A stretch of DNA of 64,000 nt. It comes from Massilia mucilaginosa (GTDB lineage Bacteria; Pseudomonadota; Gammaproteobacteria; Burkholderiales; Burkholderiaceae_D). The notes under the pieces are model-generated. The model made no database searches, was not told the DNA's origin, and saw nothing but the letters and a program-made list of their open reading frames with translations. This document shows positions 1 through 8,091 of this stretch, piece after piece (position 1 is the first letter of the stretch; the number at the start of each line of letters is the position of its first letter). Position numbers and translations under genes: made by a program. The DNA lies in the NCBI RefSeq assembly GCF_011682145.1, contig NZ_WHJH01000005.1, positions 219,756 to 283,755 of the forward strand, read 5' to 3'.

Positions 1-456
1 GTAGCCGTCGCGGTCGGGCAGGCGCGTGAAGCGGCTGTCGTTTTTCATCGGGACCGTGAATTCGCCAGGCAGGGTGGCCTTGGCGGTTTTCATCGGACGC
101 GGGTTCTTTTCGTCCGCATCGCCCCATTGCACTACCCAGTTGTCTTGCGAGCGGATGATCGCCAGGCCATCGAAATAGTTTTCGCGGGCTAGCATTTTGA
201 TGTTCACGGCGTGTCGTGGAGCAAATCCGGGCGCCAGTTCGATCACCACCCGTCCGCCGGGCACCTCCATATACAGGGTATTCTCGGGGTCGAGCGCGCG
301 CCAGTCCGTTGGCTTGGAATCCTTGATCACGTCGGCCACGGTGGGCTTGGAGGGCAGTTCCCTGGCCGCCCCGGCGCTGTGCGCGGGCAAGGCCAGGCTG
401 CCTGCAAGCACGGCCGCCACAATGCTGGCCTTGTTTATCCGGTGTTGTACTTCCAT
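1..456 (-). CDS. Cyclophilin-type peptidylprolyl isomerase, secreted (3' end cut by window edge)
   Basis: Reading the minus strand from the ATG at 454-456 gives 152 open codons running off the left edge. The start is preceded by GGAG about 8 nt upstream. The product begins with a signal peptide (hydrophobic stretch SIVAAVLAGSLALPAHSAG) and continues with features of the cyclophilin fold: LYMEVPGGRVVIELAPGFAPRH, then YFDGLAIIRSQDNWVVQWGD. This family catalyses cis-trans isomerisation of prolyl bonds; the signal peptide implies periplasmic folding help. The catalytic Arg/Phe region is only partly visible, and the second half lies outside the window. The N-terminal extension before the beta-strand 'LYMEVPGG' is longer than in minimal cyclophilins. 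Family assignment is fairly secure; substrate is unknown. Confidence 0.8.
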   Translation of the reverse strand, partial: MEVQHRINKASIVAAVLAGSLALPAHSAGAARELPSKPTVADVIKDSKPTDWRALDPENTLYMEVPGGRVVIELAPGFAPRHAVNIKMLARENYFDGLAIIRSQDNWVVQWGDADEKNPRPMKTAKATLPGEFTVPMKNDSRFTRLPDRDGY

Positions 457-639
457 CTGTTGTCTCCAGGTCGGTTGGCTAGCATGGCGTCGTGCGCCGC
501 TCGACACAATTGTAAACCGCAAGATAGCTAGTCAGGAAACTTCTGACTCAGCGCAAATTTTCTTGCGGAACCCCCTGTGGCGGATACAAATTTTCGGTCC
601 GAGTGATGTTATTATGCGGCGCTACCTTTTAGGATATCT

Positions 640-1284
640 ATGGATCTGATGCAATTCTTCGACATGATTTTGCATGTCGATAAGACGCTGGGGGTGTTGC
701 TGGCCCAATATGGTGTCTATGTTTACGCCGTCCTGTTTGCCATCGTGTTCTGCGAAACCGGCCTGGTCGTGTTGTTCTTCTTTCCTGGCGATACTCTTCT
801 ATTCATTGCGGGTGCGGCCTGCGCCACCGGCCAGCTCGATCCATGGATCCTGATGGCCCTTCTGATCACGGCGGCGGTCACCGGCAATACAGTCAATTAC
901 TGGATCGGCGAAAAAATCGGCCAGCGCGTGTTCACCCATAATTACCGCTGGATCAACAAGGATGCGCTGCACCGCACCCACGATTTCTTTGAAAAACACG
1001 GCGGCAAGACCATCATCCTGGCGCGCTTCGTGCCGGTGGTGCGCACCTTCGCGCCGTTCGTGGCGGGCGTGTCGGACATGACCCATGCGCGGTTCCAGTT
1101 CTATAACTTTGCCGGCGCAATCCTGTGGGTGGTCAGCCTCGTGACTGCCGGATATTTCTTCGGCAACTTGCCAATCGTGCGCGATAACCTGACCATCATC
1201 GTGATGATCGGCGTGGGCGCGGCGGTCATCCCGCTGGCACTCGGCGGTTTGTATAAAGTCAGCCGCAAGATGCTCAGCCGTTAA
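640..1284 (+). CDS. DedA family membrane protein
   Basis: 214-residue polytopic membrane protein. It carries the DedA/SNARE-associated signature: an N-terminal amphipathic and hydrophobic stretch, CETGLVVLFFFPGDTLLF with the conserved Pro-Gly, and the central motif ARFVPVVRTFAPFVAGV with the basic residues typical of the family. DedA proteins are inner-membrane proteins implicated in flipping undecaprenyl phosphate or phospholipid and in proton-motive-force homeostasis. The ATG at 640 is preceded by an AGGAT Shine-Dalgarno at about 630. It stands alone, divergent from the cyclophilin gene. Which DedA paralogue it is (YqjA-, YghB- or UptA-like) cannot be decided from the sequence alone. Confidence 0.88.
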   Translation: MDLMQFFDMILHVDKTLGVLLAQYGVYVYAVLFAIVFCETGLVVLFFFPGDTLLFIAGAACATGQLDPWILMALLITAAVTGNTVNYWIGEKIGQRVFTHNYRWINKDALHRTHDFFEKHGGKTIILARFVPVVRTFAPFVAGVSDMTHARFQFYNFAGAILWVVSLVTAGYFFGNLPIVRDNLTIIVMIGVGAAVIPLALGGLYKVSRKMLSR

Positions 1285-1394
1285 GCAGTTCCCCCCATCG
1301 GCGCGACATTTTCGCGCCGATGTTGCTTCGTGGACTCAAGTTTCACGAGACAGGTGCCGATAACCAGACTGTATTTCTAACTTTCTGGAACATC

Positions 1395-2450
1395 ATGCGC
1401 AACCTGATCGCCTTCTTTGCTTGCAGTCTGGCCATCTCGACGGCAAGCGCCAACGATCCTCCCGCAGCCGCCAAGACGGCCCCCGCCGCCCCTTCGTCGG
1501 CCAAGCCTGGCGCGTCCAAGGCCGAGCCGGTCAAGCTGGCGGCGCTCGATACGCCCAAGCCGGCCGCGCCGTCGGCCAAGGCCGCTGCCGCCCAGGCCCT
1601 GAGCGAAGCGGATGCCGAAGCCGAGCTGTCGGCCAAGATCGCGGCGCGCCTGGCCCTCATGCGCGCCAACCAGGCAGCCCGCCTGGCTGCTGCCGCCAAG
1701 GCCAAAAAGGCCTCCGTGACGCGGCGCGAAGCCGTCGCCGCGATCACCCAGCCGCCGCCGGCGCGCCCCATCCACAGCGATACCTGGTCGTACGAGGGCG
1801 AGACCGGCCCGGCCAACTGGGGCAAGATCAACGCCGCCTGGACCAAATGCGGGACCGGCACGCGCCAGTCGCCGATCGACCTGCGCGATGGCATGAAGGT
1901 CGACCTCGAACAGATCAGTTTCGATTACAAGCCGTCCGGTTTCAATGTGGTCGATAACGGCCACACCGTGCAGGTGAATGTCGGCGGCGGCAATTTTCTC
2001 ACGGTGCAGAACCGCTCGTACGAGCTGATTCAGTTCCACTTCCATCGCCCGTCCGAAGAGCGCGTCAACGGCAAGGGCTTCGAGATGGTGGTGCACATGC
2101 TGCACAAGGATCCGGAAGGGCGCCTGGCGATGCTGGCGGTGCTGCTCGAACGCGGCAAGGGGAACAATATGATCCAGACGGTGTGGAACAACCTGCCGCT
2201 GGAAAAGCTCGATGTGGTCAGTCCCAACGTGGTGCTGGACGTGGCCGAGATGCTGCCGCAGCGCCGCGACTATTTCACGTTCATGGGGTCGATGACCACG
2301 CCGCCCTGCAACGAGGGCGTGCTGTGGCTGGTGATGAAACAGCCGATGCAGGCCTCGCCGGCCCAGATGGCGCTGTTCTCGCGCATGTATCCGCTCAACG
2401 CCCGGCCGGTGCAGGCCAGCTCGGGACGGATGATCAAGGAGTCGAACTAG
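1395..2450 (+). CDS. Alpha-class carbonic anhydrase, secreted
   Basis: 351 residues from the ATG at 1395; an in-frame ATG at 1320 exists, but only the 1395 start gives a clean signal peptide (MRNLIAFFACSLAISTASA). Residues about 20-120 form a low-complexity Ala/Pro/Lys linker. The rest is an alpha-carbonic anhydrase domain: WSYEG and GPANWGKI near the start, QSPIDLRDG, then FHFHRPSEE with probable zinc ligands H215 and H217, the third ligand H234 in VVHMLHKD, and MTTPPCNEGVLW near the active-site mouth. The enzyme interconverts CO2 and bicarbonate in the periplasm. The long Ala-rich linker is unusual for the family and may tether the domain. It converges on the mutarotase gene with only 3 nt between the stop codons. 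Confidence 0.9.
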   Translation: MRNLIAFFACSLAISTASANDPPAAAKTAPAAPSSAKPGASKAEPVKLAALDTPKPAAPSAKAAAAQALSEADAEAELSAKIAARLALMRANQAARLAAAAKAKKASVTRREAVAAITQPPPARPIHSDTWSYEGETGPANWGKINAAWTKCGTGTRQSPIDLRDGMKVDLEQISFDYKPSGFNVVDNGHTVQVNVGGGNFLTVQNRSYELIQFHFHRPSEERVNGKGFEMVVHMLHKDPEGRLAMLAVLLERGKGNNMIQTVWNNLPLEKLDVVSPNVVLDVAEMLPQRRDYFTFMGSMTTPPCNEGVLWLVMKQPMQASPAQMALFSRMYPLNARPVQASSGRMIKESN

Positions 2451-2453
2451 GTT

Positions 2454-3263
2454 TTATGAGGCGGTGTCGATGCTGACCGTGTGCGCGCCGCGCCAGGCGG
2501 CGCCCGGGGCCAGGGTCAGCGGCGCGATCAGGGCCGGTTCGATGCACACGAAGCGCCGGTACTCGGCCTCTTCCATGTCGGCCAGCGCGGCCGCGTCGAG
2601 CGCACCCGGGTTCCACACCACCGCGTCGGTAAAGCCGCTTTGCGCAAGGCGCAGGGTGGCGCCGCCGTCGGCGAGGGTGATGGCGCTTTTGACGCCGCGA
2701 TAGATGGTGTCGAACTTGTCGTCGATCTGTAGCGCCCCTTCCTGCACGCCGCCGATGCGCACGCGCGCCAGTTCGCTGACCAAAAAGTAGCTGTGCAGCG
2801 CGGCCGAAAACGCAAACGCATCGGCGCCCGTGTTGGTCACCTCGAATGCCAGCGCCAGCGCGCCGCCGTTCACTTCCACCCGCAAGCGCAAGGCGAAGCC
2901 GTGCGGCCAGGCTTGCGCCAGCGCCGCGGGCAGGTCGCTGTGTTCCAGTGCGAACACGGCAAAGCCGGCGCCGGTTTCTTGCAAACGCCAGGTGGCCACG
3001 CGCGCAAAGCCGTGGCGCATGCCGGTGCCGCGTTCGGCGAACTGGGGAAAGATCAGCGGCACGCCGCCGCGAATCGCGCGGCTGCCGTCAAGTCTGGACG
3101 CGGCGCTGCAGAACAGCCGTTCGGCGCCATCGGCGCCCTGCCACGACACCAGGTGCGCGCCGTACAAGGTGACGATGGCCTGGGCGCCGTCGGCGCCGCG
3201 GATGCGCACGGCCGGCAGTTGGCCGTAGTCGACCATCTCGATGGTGTTCATGGATTCAGTCAT
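2454..3263 (-). CDS. D-hexose-6-phosphate mutarotase (aldose 1-epimerase family)
   Basis: 269 residues. It matches the YeaD-type branch of the aldose 1-epimerase superfamily: VTLYGAHLVSWQ near the N-terminus, AIRGGVPLIFPQFAERG with the substrate-phosphate-binding region, and HGFARVATW carrying the catalytic-histidine segment, followed by a beta-sandwich C-terminal half with ALHSYFLVS. The family interconverts alpha and beta anomers of glucose-6-phosphate and related sugars in the cytoplasm. Its start overlaps the stop of the upstream amiC-type gene by 4 nt (ATGA), so it is probably the last gene of a tsaE-amiC-mutarotase operon on the minus strand. The metabolic link to the amidase is not obvious. 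Confidence 0.85.
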   Translation of the reverse strand: MTESMNTIEMVDYGQLPAVRIRGADGAQAIVTLYGAHLVSWQGADGAERLFCSAASRLDGSRAIRGGVPLIFPQFAERGTGMRHGFARVATWRLQETGAGFAVFALEHSDLPAALAQAWPHGFALRLRVEVNGGALALAFEVTNTGADAFAFSAALHSYFLVSELARVRIGGVQEGALQIDDKFDTIYRGVKSAITLADGGATLRLAQSGFTDAVVWNPGALDAAALADMEEAEYRRFVCIEPALIAPLTLAPGAAWRGAHTVSIDTAS

Positions 3264-4783
3264 GTCTGGCGGCCCTTGGCCAGCGGCGGATTGGCCGCGA
3301 AATAGCGCTTGATGCCCTTGGTGATGGCGGCTGCGATCTGGTCCTGGTAGCCGTTGTCGCGCAGCTTGGCTTCTTCTTCGGGATTCGAAATGAAGGCCGT
3401 CTCGATCAGGATCGAGGGGATATCGGGCGCTTTGAGCACCGCAAAGCCGGCCTGTTCGACCGAGCCTTTGTGCAGGCGCGCGATGCCGCTGATTTCGCCC
3501 AGCACCGCTTTGCCGAGCTTCATGGAGTCGTTGATCTGGGCCGTCGTCGACAGGTCCAGCAGCACGCTGGCGATCTGCTTGTCGTGGCTCTGGATGTTCA
3601 CGCCGCCGATGGCGTCGGCCAGGTTTTCCTTGTTGGCGAGCCAGCGCGCGGCGGTGGAGGTGGCGCCTTTTTCGGACAGCACGAACACCGACGAGCCGCG
3701 CGCGGTCGGCAGCATGAAGGCGTCGGCGTGGATCGACACGAACAGGTCGGCCTGCACCTTGCGCGCTTTTTCGACGCGCACGCCGAGCGGCACGAAGTAG
3801 TCGCCGTCGCGGGTGAGCATGACGCGCATGTTGGGCTGCTCTTCCAGCTTGAACTTGAGCCGCTTGGCAATCGCCAGCACGATGTCTTTTTCGCGCGTGC
3901 CGGCCGAGCCGATCGCGCCCGGGTCTTCGCCACCGTGGCCGGGGTCGAGCGCGATGGTCATCATGCGCACCACCTTGCCGCCCTTGTCATTTTTTTGCGC
4001 GGTCACGCGCGGCGGCTCGGGACGGATCGGGGCCGGCTCGGGAAGCTCCGCTTTGGGCGCCGGCACGGCTGGCTGGGCCAGTACCGGGCCGGCCGGCGGC
4101 AAGGGCGCCGGCTGCTGCGCGGGCGGCACCACCACCACCACCGGCGGCGTGGCCACCGGCGGCAGCGCTGGCGTGGTGGCCGGCGGCGTCGCGACAACCG
4201 GTGGCGGCGTTGCGGCGACCGGCGGCTTGGGCGCGGGCGCCGGCAGTTCCGGGTTGCCGGCCGGCGCATCGGCGCGCGACCACTCGCCTTTTTCGATCAT
4301 CACCGCGATCGGGTCGACCGCCTTGACCGGATACAGGTCGAAAATCAGGCGGTGCTTGTAGCTGCCCACCGGCGCGAGCGTAAACACCTGCGGCTTGATT
4401 TCTTCTTTGAGGTCGAACACCAGGCGCACCACGTTGGGCCGGTTCTGGCCCACGCGCACCTGCTTGATGTACGGGTCGCCCGACTGGATCTTGGCGACCA
4501 GGCCTTTCAGGGTCGGATTGAGTTCGAGCCCTTCGATGTCGACCACGAGGCGCTGCGGGTCGGGCACGGTGAAGTGCGTGACTTTGAGGTCGCTGTCGTT
4601 TTCGAGCGTGACGCGGGTGTAGTCGGCAGCCGGCCAGACGCGCACCGCGAGAATTTGCGCGGCGCTGGCGGGCAGGACGGGAAATACGGAAAGCAGCAGG
4701 GTACCGCCAGCTTTCAGGATGGTGCGCCGGGTGACTGCTCCCGGAATCAAAGGTTTGGTGCGAATGTAAGGCGGTCGAGGCAT
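3260..4783 (-). CDS. amiC: N-acetylmuramoyl-L-alanine amidase, AmiC type
   Basis: 507 residues. The N-terminus carries a twin-arginine signal (TRRTILKAGG followed by a hydrophobic stretch), as in AmiC. An AMIN domain follows (about 40-150, LAVRVWPAADYTRVTLE), then a long Pro/Ala-rich linker (about 170-270) and an Amidase_3 catalytic domain with the zinc-site motifs IALDPGHGGEDPGAIG, SIHADAF and the catalytic Glu in ILIETAFISNPEEE. The enzyme cleaves the amide between MurNAc and L-Ala to split septal peptidoglycan; AMIN domains target it to the septum and EnvC/NlpD-type activators switch it on. The 5' end overlaps tsaE by 37 nt, a recurrent tsaE-amiC arrangement in proteobacteria. The Pro-rich linker is longer than usual. 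Confidence 0.92.
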   Translation of the reverse strand: MPRPPYIRTKPLIPGAVTRRTILKAGGTLLLSVFPVLPASAAQILAVRVWPAADYTRVTLENDSDLKVTHFTVPDPQRLVVDIEGLELNPTLKGLVAKIQSGDPYIKQVRVGQNRPNVVRLVFDLKEEIKPQVFTLAPVGSYKHRLIFDLYPVKAVDPIAVMIEKGEWSRADAPAGNPELPAPAPKPPVAATPPPVVATPPATTPALPPVATPPVVVVVPPAQQPAPLPPAGPVLAQPAVPAPKAELPEPAPIRPEPPRVTAQKNDKGGKVVRMMTIALDPGHGGEDPGAIGSAGTREKDIVLAIAKRLKFKLEEQPNMRVMLTRDGDYFVPLGVRVEKARKVQADLFVSIHADAFMLPTARGSSVFVLSEKGATSTAARWLANKENLADAIGGVNIQSHDKQIASVLLDLSTTAQINDSMKLGKAVLGEISGIARLHKGSVEQAGFAVLKAPDIPSILIETAFISNPEEEAKLRDNGYQDQIAAAITKGIKRYFAANPPLAKGRQT

Positions 4784-5232
4784 AGCAAACCCAGGTCGGA
4801 CAACGCTTGCAATTCTACATCACGGCCGAGCCCGGCAACGTGAAGGAATACACGCAAGTCGGGCGGCGGCAGCACCGGATCGGCTTTTTCGGGCCATTCG
4901 ACAATGCAAATGTTGTCGCCGTTAAATTCTTCGCGGAAACCGGCATCCAGGAATTCTTCGGGACTGGCCATCCGGTACAGGTCGAAATGGATGACATTGA
5001 CCGTGCGTCCGCCGAGTTCGATGCGGTAGGGCTCGGACAGGGTGTAGGTCGGGCTCTTGACGGTGCCGGCGTGCCCGGCCGCGTGCAGCAGCGAGCGGGT
5101 GAGGGCGGTCTTGCCGGCGCCGAGGTCGCCGTGCAGGTGGATGGACAGCCCCGGCAGCAGCGCGCGCGCCAGTGCGGCGCCCAGGGCGGCGGTGCCGGCT
5201 TCGTCATGGAGGTGGGCTTTGAAGTGCTGCAT
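4747..5232 (-). CDS. tsaE: tRNA threonylcarbamoyladenosine biosynthesis ATPase TsaE
   Basis: 161 residues from the ATG at 5230-5232 (MQHFKAHLHDE). A longer in-frame reading begins further upstream, but that extension runs antisense to the queG start and shows no family resemblance. Walker A is HGDLGAGKT, followed by SPTYTLSEPY and HFDLYRM, and the family motif IVEWPEKAD near the C-terminal part. TsaE is the ATPase partner of TsaB and TsaD in forming t6A37 on ANN-decoding tRNAs. It overlaps amiC downstream. tsaD itself lies separately in this window at 37.7-38.8 kb, so two pathway genes are present in different units. Confidence 0.93.
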   Translation of the reverse strand: MQHFKAHLHDEAGTAALGAALARALLPGLSIHLHGDLGAGKTALTRSLLHAAGHAGTVKSPTYTLSEPYRIELGGRTVNVIHFDLYRMASPEEFLDAGFREEFNGDNICIVEWPEKADPVLPPPDLRVFLHVAGLGRDVELQALSDLGLLCLDRLTFAPNL

Positions 5233-5287
5233 GGAATAGAATGTGATCTGTGATGTTTGCCAGTCTCCGATTGTACTCCCGCCCAGC

Positions 5288-6385
5288 ATGCTTTCTTCCC
5301 CTAACGAATCCGATCTGTCCGCTTTGGCGCAGTCCATCAAGCAATGGGGCCGCGAGCTCGGCTTTGGCGAGGTGCGCATCAGCGATGCCGACCTGTCGCA
5401 CGCCGAAGCCGGCCTGCAAGCCTGGCTCGATGCCGGCCGCCATGGCGAGATGGATTACATGGCCAGCCATGGCATGAAGCGCGCCCGCCCGGCCGAGCTG
5501 GTGCCGGGCACGGTGCGGGTCATCAGTGCGCGCATGGACTATTTGCCGCCCGCCACGCCCGACGACTGGCGCGAGCGCGAGGCGGCGCGCCTGCGCGATC
5601 CGGGCGCGGCCGTCATTTCGATCTATGCGCGCGGCCGCGACTACCATAAGGTGCTGCGCAGCCGCCTGCAGCAGCTGGCCGAGCGCATCGAGCGCGAGAC
5701 CGGGCAGCTGGGTTTTAGAGTGTTTACCGATTCGGCGCCGGTGATGGAGCTGCCGCTGGCCGAAAAAGCCGGGATCGGCTGGCGCGGCAAGCACACCTTG
5801 ATCCTGAATCGCGATGCGGGCTCGATGTTTTTCATTGGCGAAATCCTGGTGGACGTGGCGCTGCCGGTCGATGCGCCGGCCAGCGCCCACTGCGGCCAGT
5901 GCAGTGCGTGCATCACGGCGTGCCCGACCCAGGCGATTCTGGGGCCGGGGCGGCTCGATGCGCGCCGCTGCATTTCGTACCTGACCATTGAGTTGAAAAA
6001 CAGCATCCCGGAAGAGCTGCGCCCGCTGATCGGCAACCGGGTGTACGGCTGCGACGATTGTCAGACAGCGTGCCCGTGGAATAAGTTCGCGCAAAGGGCG
6101 GTGGTGCCGGATTTTGATGAACGCAATGCGCTCGGGAGCGCGGACATGGTCAGTTTGTTCGGCTGGAGCGAGGAGGAGTTCGGGCGCAGGATGGAAGGCA
6201 GCCCGATCCGGCGCATCGGGCACGAGCGCTGGCTGCGCAATCTGGCGGTGGGATTGGGCAATGCGGCCGAGGGACGCAAGGGCGATGCGCTTATCGTGGC
6301 GGCCTTGCAGGCGCGCGCCGACCACGACTCGCCCATGGTGCGCGAGCATGTGGCGTGGGCGCTGGGGCGGCATGATAAGGGTTGA
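5288..6385 (+). CDS. queG: Epoxyqueuosine reductase QueG
   Basis: 365 residues from the ATG at 5288 (MLSSPNESDLSAL); an earlier in-frame ATG at 5243 overlaps the divergent tsaE promoter region and is less likely. QueG is the cobalamin-dependent enzyme that reduces epoxyqueuosine to queuosine in tRNA. The sequence shows the N-terminal cobalamin-binding half, the first ferredoxin cluster CGQCSACITACP, the second cluster GCDDCQTACPWN, and a short HEAT-like C-terminus (MVREHVAWALGRHD). It is divergent from tsaE with about 55 nt between starts, so both tRNA-modification genes share a promoter region. Confidence 0.93.
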   Translation: MLSSPNESDLSALAQSIKQWGRELGFGEVRISDADLSHAEAGLQAWLDAGRHGEMDYMASHGMKRARPAELVPGTVRVISARMDYLPPATPDDWREREAARLRDPGAAVISIYARGRDYHKVLRSRLQQLAERIERETGQLGFRVFTDSAPVMELPLAEKAGIGWRGKHTLILNRDAGSMFFIGEILVDVALPVDAPASAHCGQCSACITACPTQAILGPGRLDARRCISYLTIELKNSIPEELRPLIGNRVYGCDDCQTACPWNKFAQRAVVPDFDERNALGSADMVSLFGWSEEEFGRRMEGSPIRRIGHERWLRNLAVGLGNAAEGRKGDALIVAALQARADHDSPMVREHVAWALGRHDKG

Positions 6386-6400
6386 CGCGTACCGTTACCC

Positions 6401-6442
6401 TTCGCTCCGTCGTTCCCGCCTTCGCGGGAACGACGGAGCGAA
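6401..6442. terminator. Palindromic hairpin, likely bidirectional terminator
   Basis: A perfect 19-bp inverted repeat: TTCGCTCCGTCGTTCCCGC at 6401-6419, loop CTTC, and its exact complement at 6424-6442. It lies between the convergent genes queG and the DUF3052 gene. The core CCGTCGTTCCCGC recurs in a second hairpin at 39.27 kb, so this is a dispersed palindrome family as well as a probable terminator. No clear T-run follows on either strand. Confidence 0.65.
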
Positions 6443-6486
6443 GTTAGTGGAAAGAAATGCGCGATGCACGCTTTGGACACCAATTC

Positions 6487-6861
6487 CTACAAGCGCTTCA
6501 ACCTCACCGCCGACCAGTCGCTGTCCATCGACACCATCGCCACGCCCGTCACGCCGTGTTCCTTGGCCCAGGCAAAGATGCTATCCCTGCTCAGGTCGGT
6601 GGCCTTGGGCGCGCTCGGCTTGAGGTAGGCCACCCACAAGGAGCCTTTCTCGCCCAGCCGCTGCAATGCGGCGGGGAACCATTTCTCGAGCTCAGCCTGG
6701 TTCAGCGCGAATACCAGCACCACGTCCGCCGGCCCTTCTTCCTCGTTGATCAAGCTCTTCGGCAACTGTTCCATCATGGCCGGATGGACCCCGCCATTGA
6801 AGACCGCCAGCGACCTGGCCGTCTTCAGGTACATCTTGTCGGCTATCGTTTTTTCACTCAT
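6487..6861 (-). CDS. DUF3052 family protein
   Basis: 124-residue soluble protein without signal peptide. The layout fits DUF3052: an N-terminal strand with AVFNGGVHP, an acidic stretch followed by ADVVLVFALNQAELEKWFPAAL, then KGSLWVAYLKPSAP, TDLSRDSIFAWAKEHG and a closing WSAVRLKRL. The fold looks like a reduced Rossmann or methyltransferase-like core but lacks a visible SAM-binding glycine motif. Function is unknown. It stands as a single minus-strand gene between queG and the DUF2061 gene. The family call is from recalled pattern and is moderately sure. Confidence 0.6.
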   Translation of the reverse strand: MSEKTIADKMYLKTARSLAVFNGGVHPAMMEQLPKSLINEEEGPADVVLVFALNQAELEKWFPAALQRLGEKGSLWVAYLKPSAPKATDLSRDSIFAWAKEHGVTGVAMVSMDSDWSAVRLKRL

Positions 6862-6894
6862 CGGATAGTACCCAGATTGAATTAGGAAGCGAAA

Positions 6895-7362
6895 TTATGC
6901 TACCAGTGTTTGACCCTGGTACGCACCATTGCGTTCATTTTCATTTTGATTATGTTGTTCGATTTCTTTACGGACACCTTTGCCGAAGCGGTCCCACAGG
7001 CGGTCGTGGAAGGGCAGGACGATGACGTTGAGCACCGGTTCGATCAGCGCGGCCAGGCCGCCAAAGGCAAGCGAGCCGCTGGCCCAGGCCATCACGCCGA
7101 ACGCCACCGCGATGTGCAGGCCGGTCTGGCTGAGCTTTTCCAGTGCCAGCGCCAGGATCCGCCCGCGTGCCGTGCGCGCCAGCCTGGCGAGCGCGTGCCA
7201 GGCTTTTTCGTGGAGCGGCAGCAGGGCCACGTTGATGATGGGCTCGATCACGGCGGCCAGCCCGCCCAGCGCGGCCGAGCCGGTCATCAGCCAGGTCAGC
7301 GCGAAGGCGATCCCCATGTGGGTGGCGATCCGGCTGGTGGTTTTTGCGGCGGTCCTGACCAT
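6895..7362 (-). CDS. DUF2061 membrane protein with two repeated units
   Basis: 155 residues made of two similar halves, each with a hydrophobic helix pair and the same ending: THMGIAFALTWLMTGSAALG...AVIEPIINVALLPLHEKAW, and LHIAVAFGVMAWASGSLAFG...ALIEPVLNVIVLPFHDRLWDRFG. This duplicated DUF2061 arrangement is typical of small inner-membrane proteins of unknown role. A Fur-like sequence lies about 35 nt upstream of the start, which suggests iron-dependent expression. The C-terminus ends in a charged, Asn/Gln-rich tail. No neighbour suggests a pathway. Confidence 0.75.
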   Translation of the reverse strand: MVRTAAKTTSRIATHMGIAFALTWLMTGSAALGGLAAVIEPIINVALLPLHEKAWHALARLARTARGRILALALEKLSQTGLHIAVAFGVMAWASGSLAFGGLAALIEPVLNVIVLPFHDRLWDRFGKGVRKEIEQHNQNENERNGAYQGQTLVA

Positions 7363-7395
7363 GGCGACCCTTCCAATGCGTGTTTGATCGGTAAA

Positions 7396-7410
7396 TGATA
7401 ATCGTTCGCA
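7396..7410. promoter_or_regulatory. Putative Fur box upstream of the DUF2061 gene
   Basis: TGATAATCGTTCGCA fits the 7-1-7 Fur model (TGATAAT-C-ATTATCA): the left arm is perfect and the right arm matches 4 of 7. It sits 34 nt before the start codon of the minus-strand DUF2061 gene, where a bound repressor would block transcription. It is weaker than the site at 29.6 kb. Binding is an inference. Confidence 0.45.
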
Positions 7411-7480
7411 TTTGGAAAGGACAGTTGTTTGTGTATCTCGATCCGATAGCCTGAGGCTATGCCCGGCGCGCCGCTGCCGT

Positions 7481-8065
7481 CTATTTCAGCAAGCCGGCCA
7501 GTTCGACCGCGGTTTTGACCTGCATCTTGTCGAAAATGTGGGCGCGGTGCACTTCCACCGTGCGCATGCTGATGCCGAGCTGGTCGGCGACGACCTTGTT
7601 CATCTTGCCTGCCAGGATCAGGTCGAGCACTTCGCGTTCGCGCGCCGACAGGCTGGCCAGGCGCGCCTGCACCAGGGCACTGGCGCCGGCCTGGCGCGAC
7701 ACGGCCAGCGCTTCTTCCACCCGGTCCATCAGGCGGTTGCCGTCGAACGGTTTTTCGAAGAAGTCGAAGGCGCCGCGTTTCAGGCTGTCGACCGCCATCG
7801 GCACGTCGCCGTGGCCGGTGAGGAAGATGACCGGCAGGCGCGCGGTCAAGCCGCGCGCGACCAGCTGGTCGAACACGGCCACGCCGTTCAGGTCGGGCAT
7901 GCGCACGTCGAGCAGCAGGCAGTCGCCCTGGGCGTCGAAGCGGGCCGCGGCCTGGTCCAGGAAAAGTTGGGCGCTGGCGTGCCCGCAGGCTTCAATGCCG
8001 CGCGAGCGCGCCAGCCAGAGGAGGGAGTCGCGCAGGACGTCCTCGTCATCGACGATATGCAACAT
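7481..8065 (-). CDS. dctR: Two-component response regulator, FixJ/DctR type
   Basis: 194 residues from the ATG at 8063-8065 (MLHIVDDEDVLRD). The open frame continues upstream, but that part is antisense-like sequence inside the kinase gene. The N-terminal receiver domain shows the acidic pair in VDDED, phospho-acceptor Asp in LLLDVRMPDLNG, the Thr in VIFLTGHGDV and the Lys in FFEKPFDG. The C-terminal LuxR-type helix-turn-helix reads LSAREREVLDLILAGKMNKVVADQLGIS (written here as family motif; positions about 135-165). It lies 26 nt downstream of the kinase gene in one operon. Divergent dctPQM make a dicarboxylate-sensing role likely. Confidence 0.87.
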   Translation of the reverse strand: MLHIVDDEDVLRDSLLWLARSRGIEACGHASAQLFLDQAAARFDAQGDCLLLDVRMPDLNGVAVFDQLVARGLTARLPVIFLTGHGDVPMAVDSLKRGAFDFFEKPFDGNRLMDRVEEALAVSRQAGASALVQARLASLSAREREVLDLILAGKMNKVVADQLGISMRTVEVHRAHIFDKMQVKTAVELAGLLK

Positions 8066-8091
8066 GGGGAGTCTCCGGTTTTTCGCGTAGT

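Noticed and set aside
2481..3305. Plus-strand ORFs overlapping the mutarotase gene
   Set aside because: Short, Arg/Gly/His-rich antisense frames without domain likeness.
5204..6373. A 389-codon minus-strand ORF across queG
   Set aside because: Antisense to a clear QueG with two iron-sulfur clusters; composition is shadow-like.
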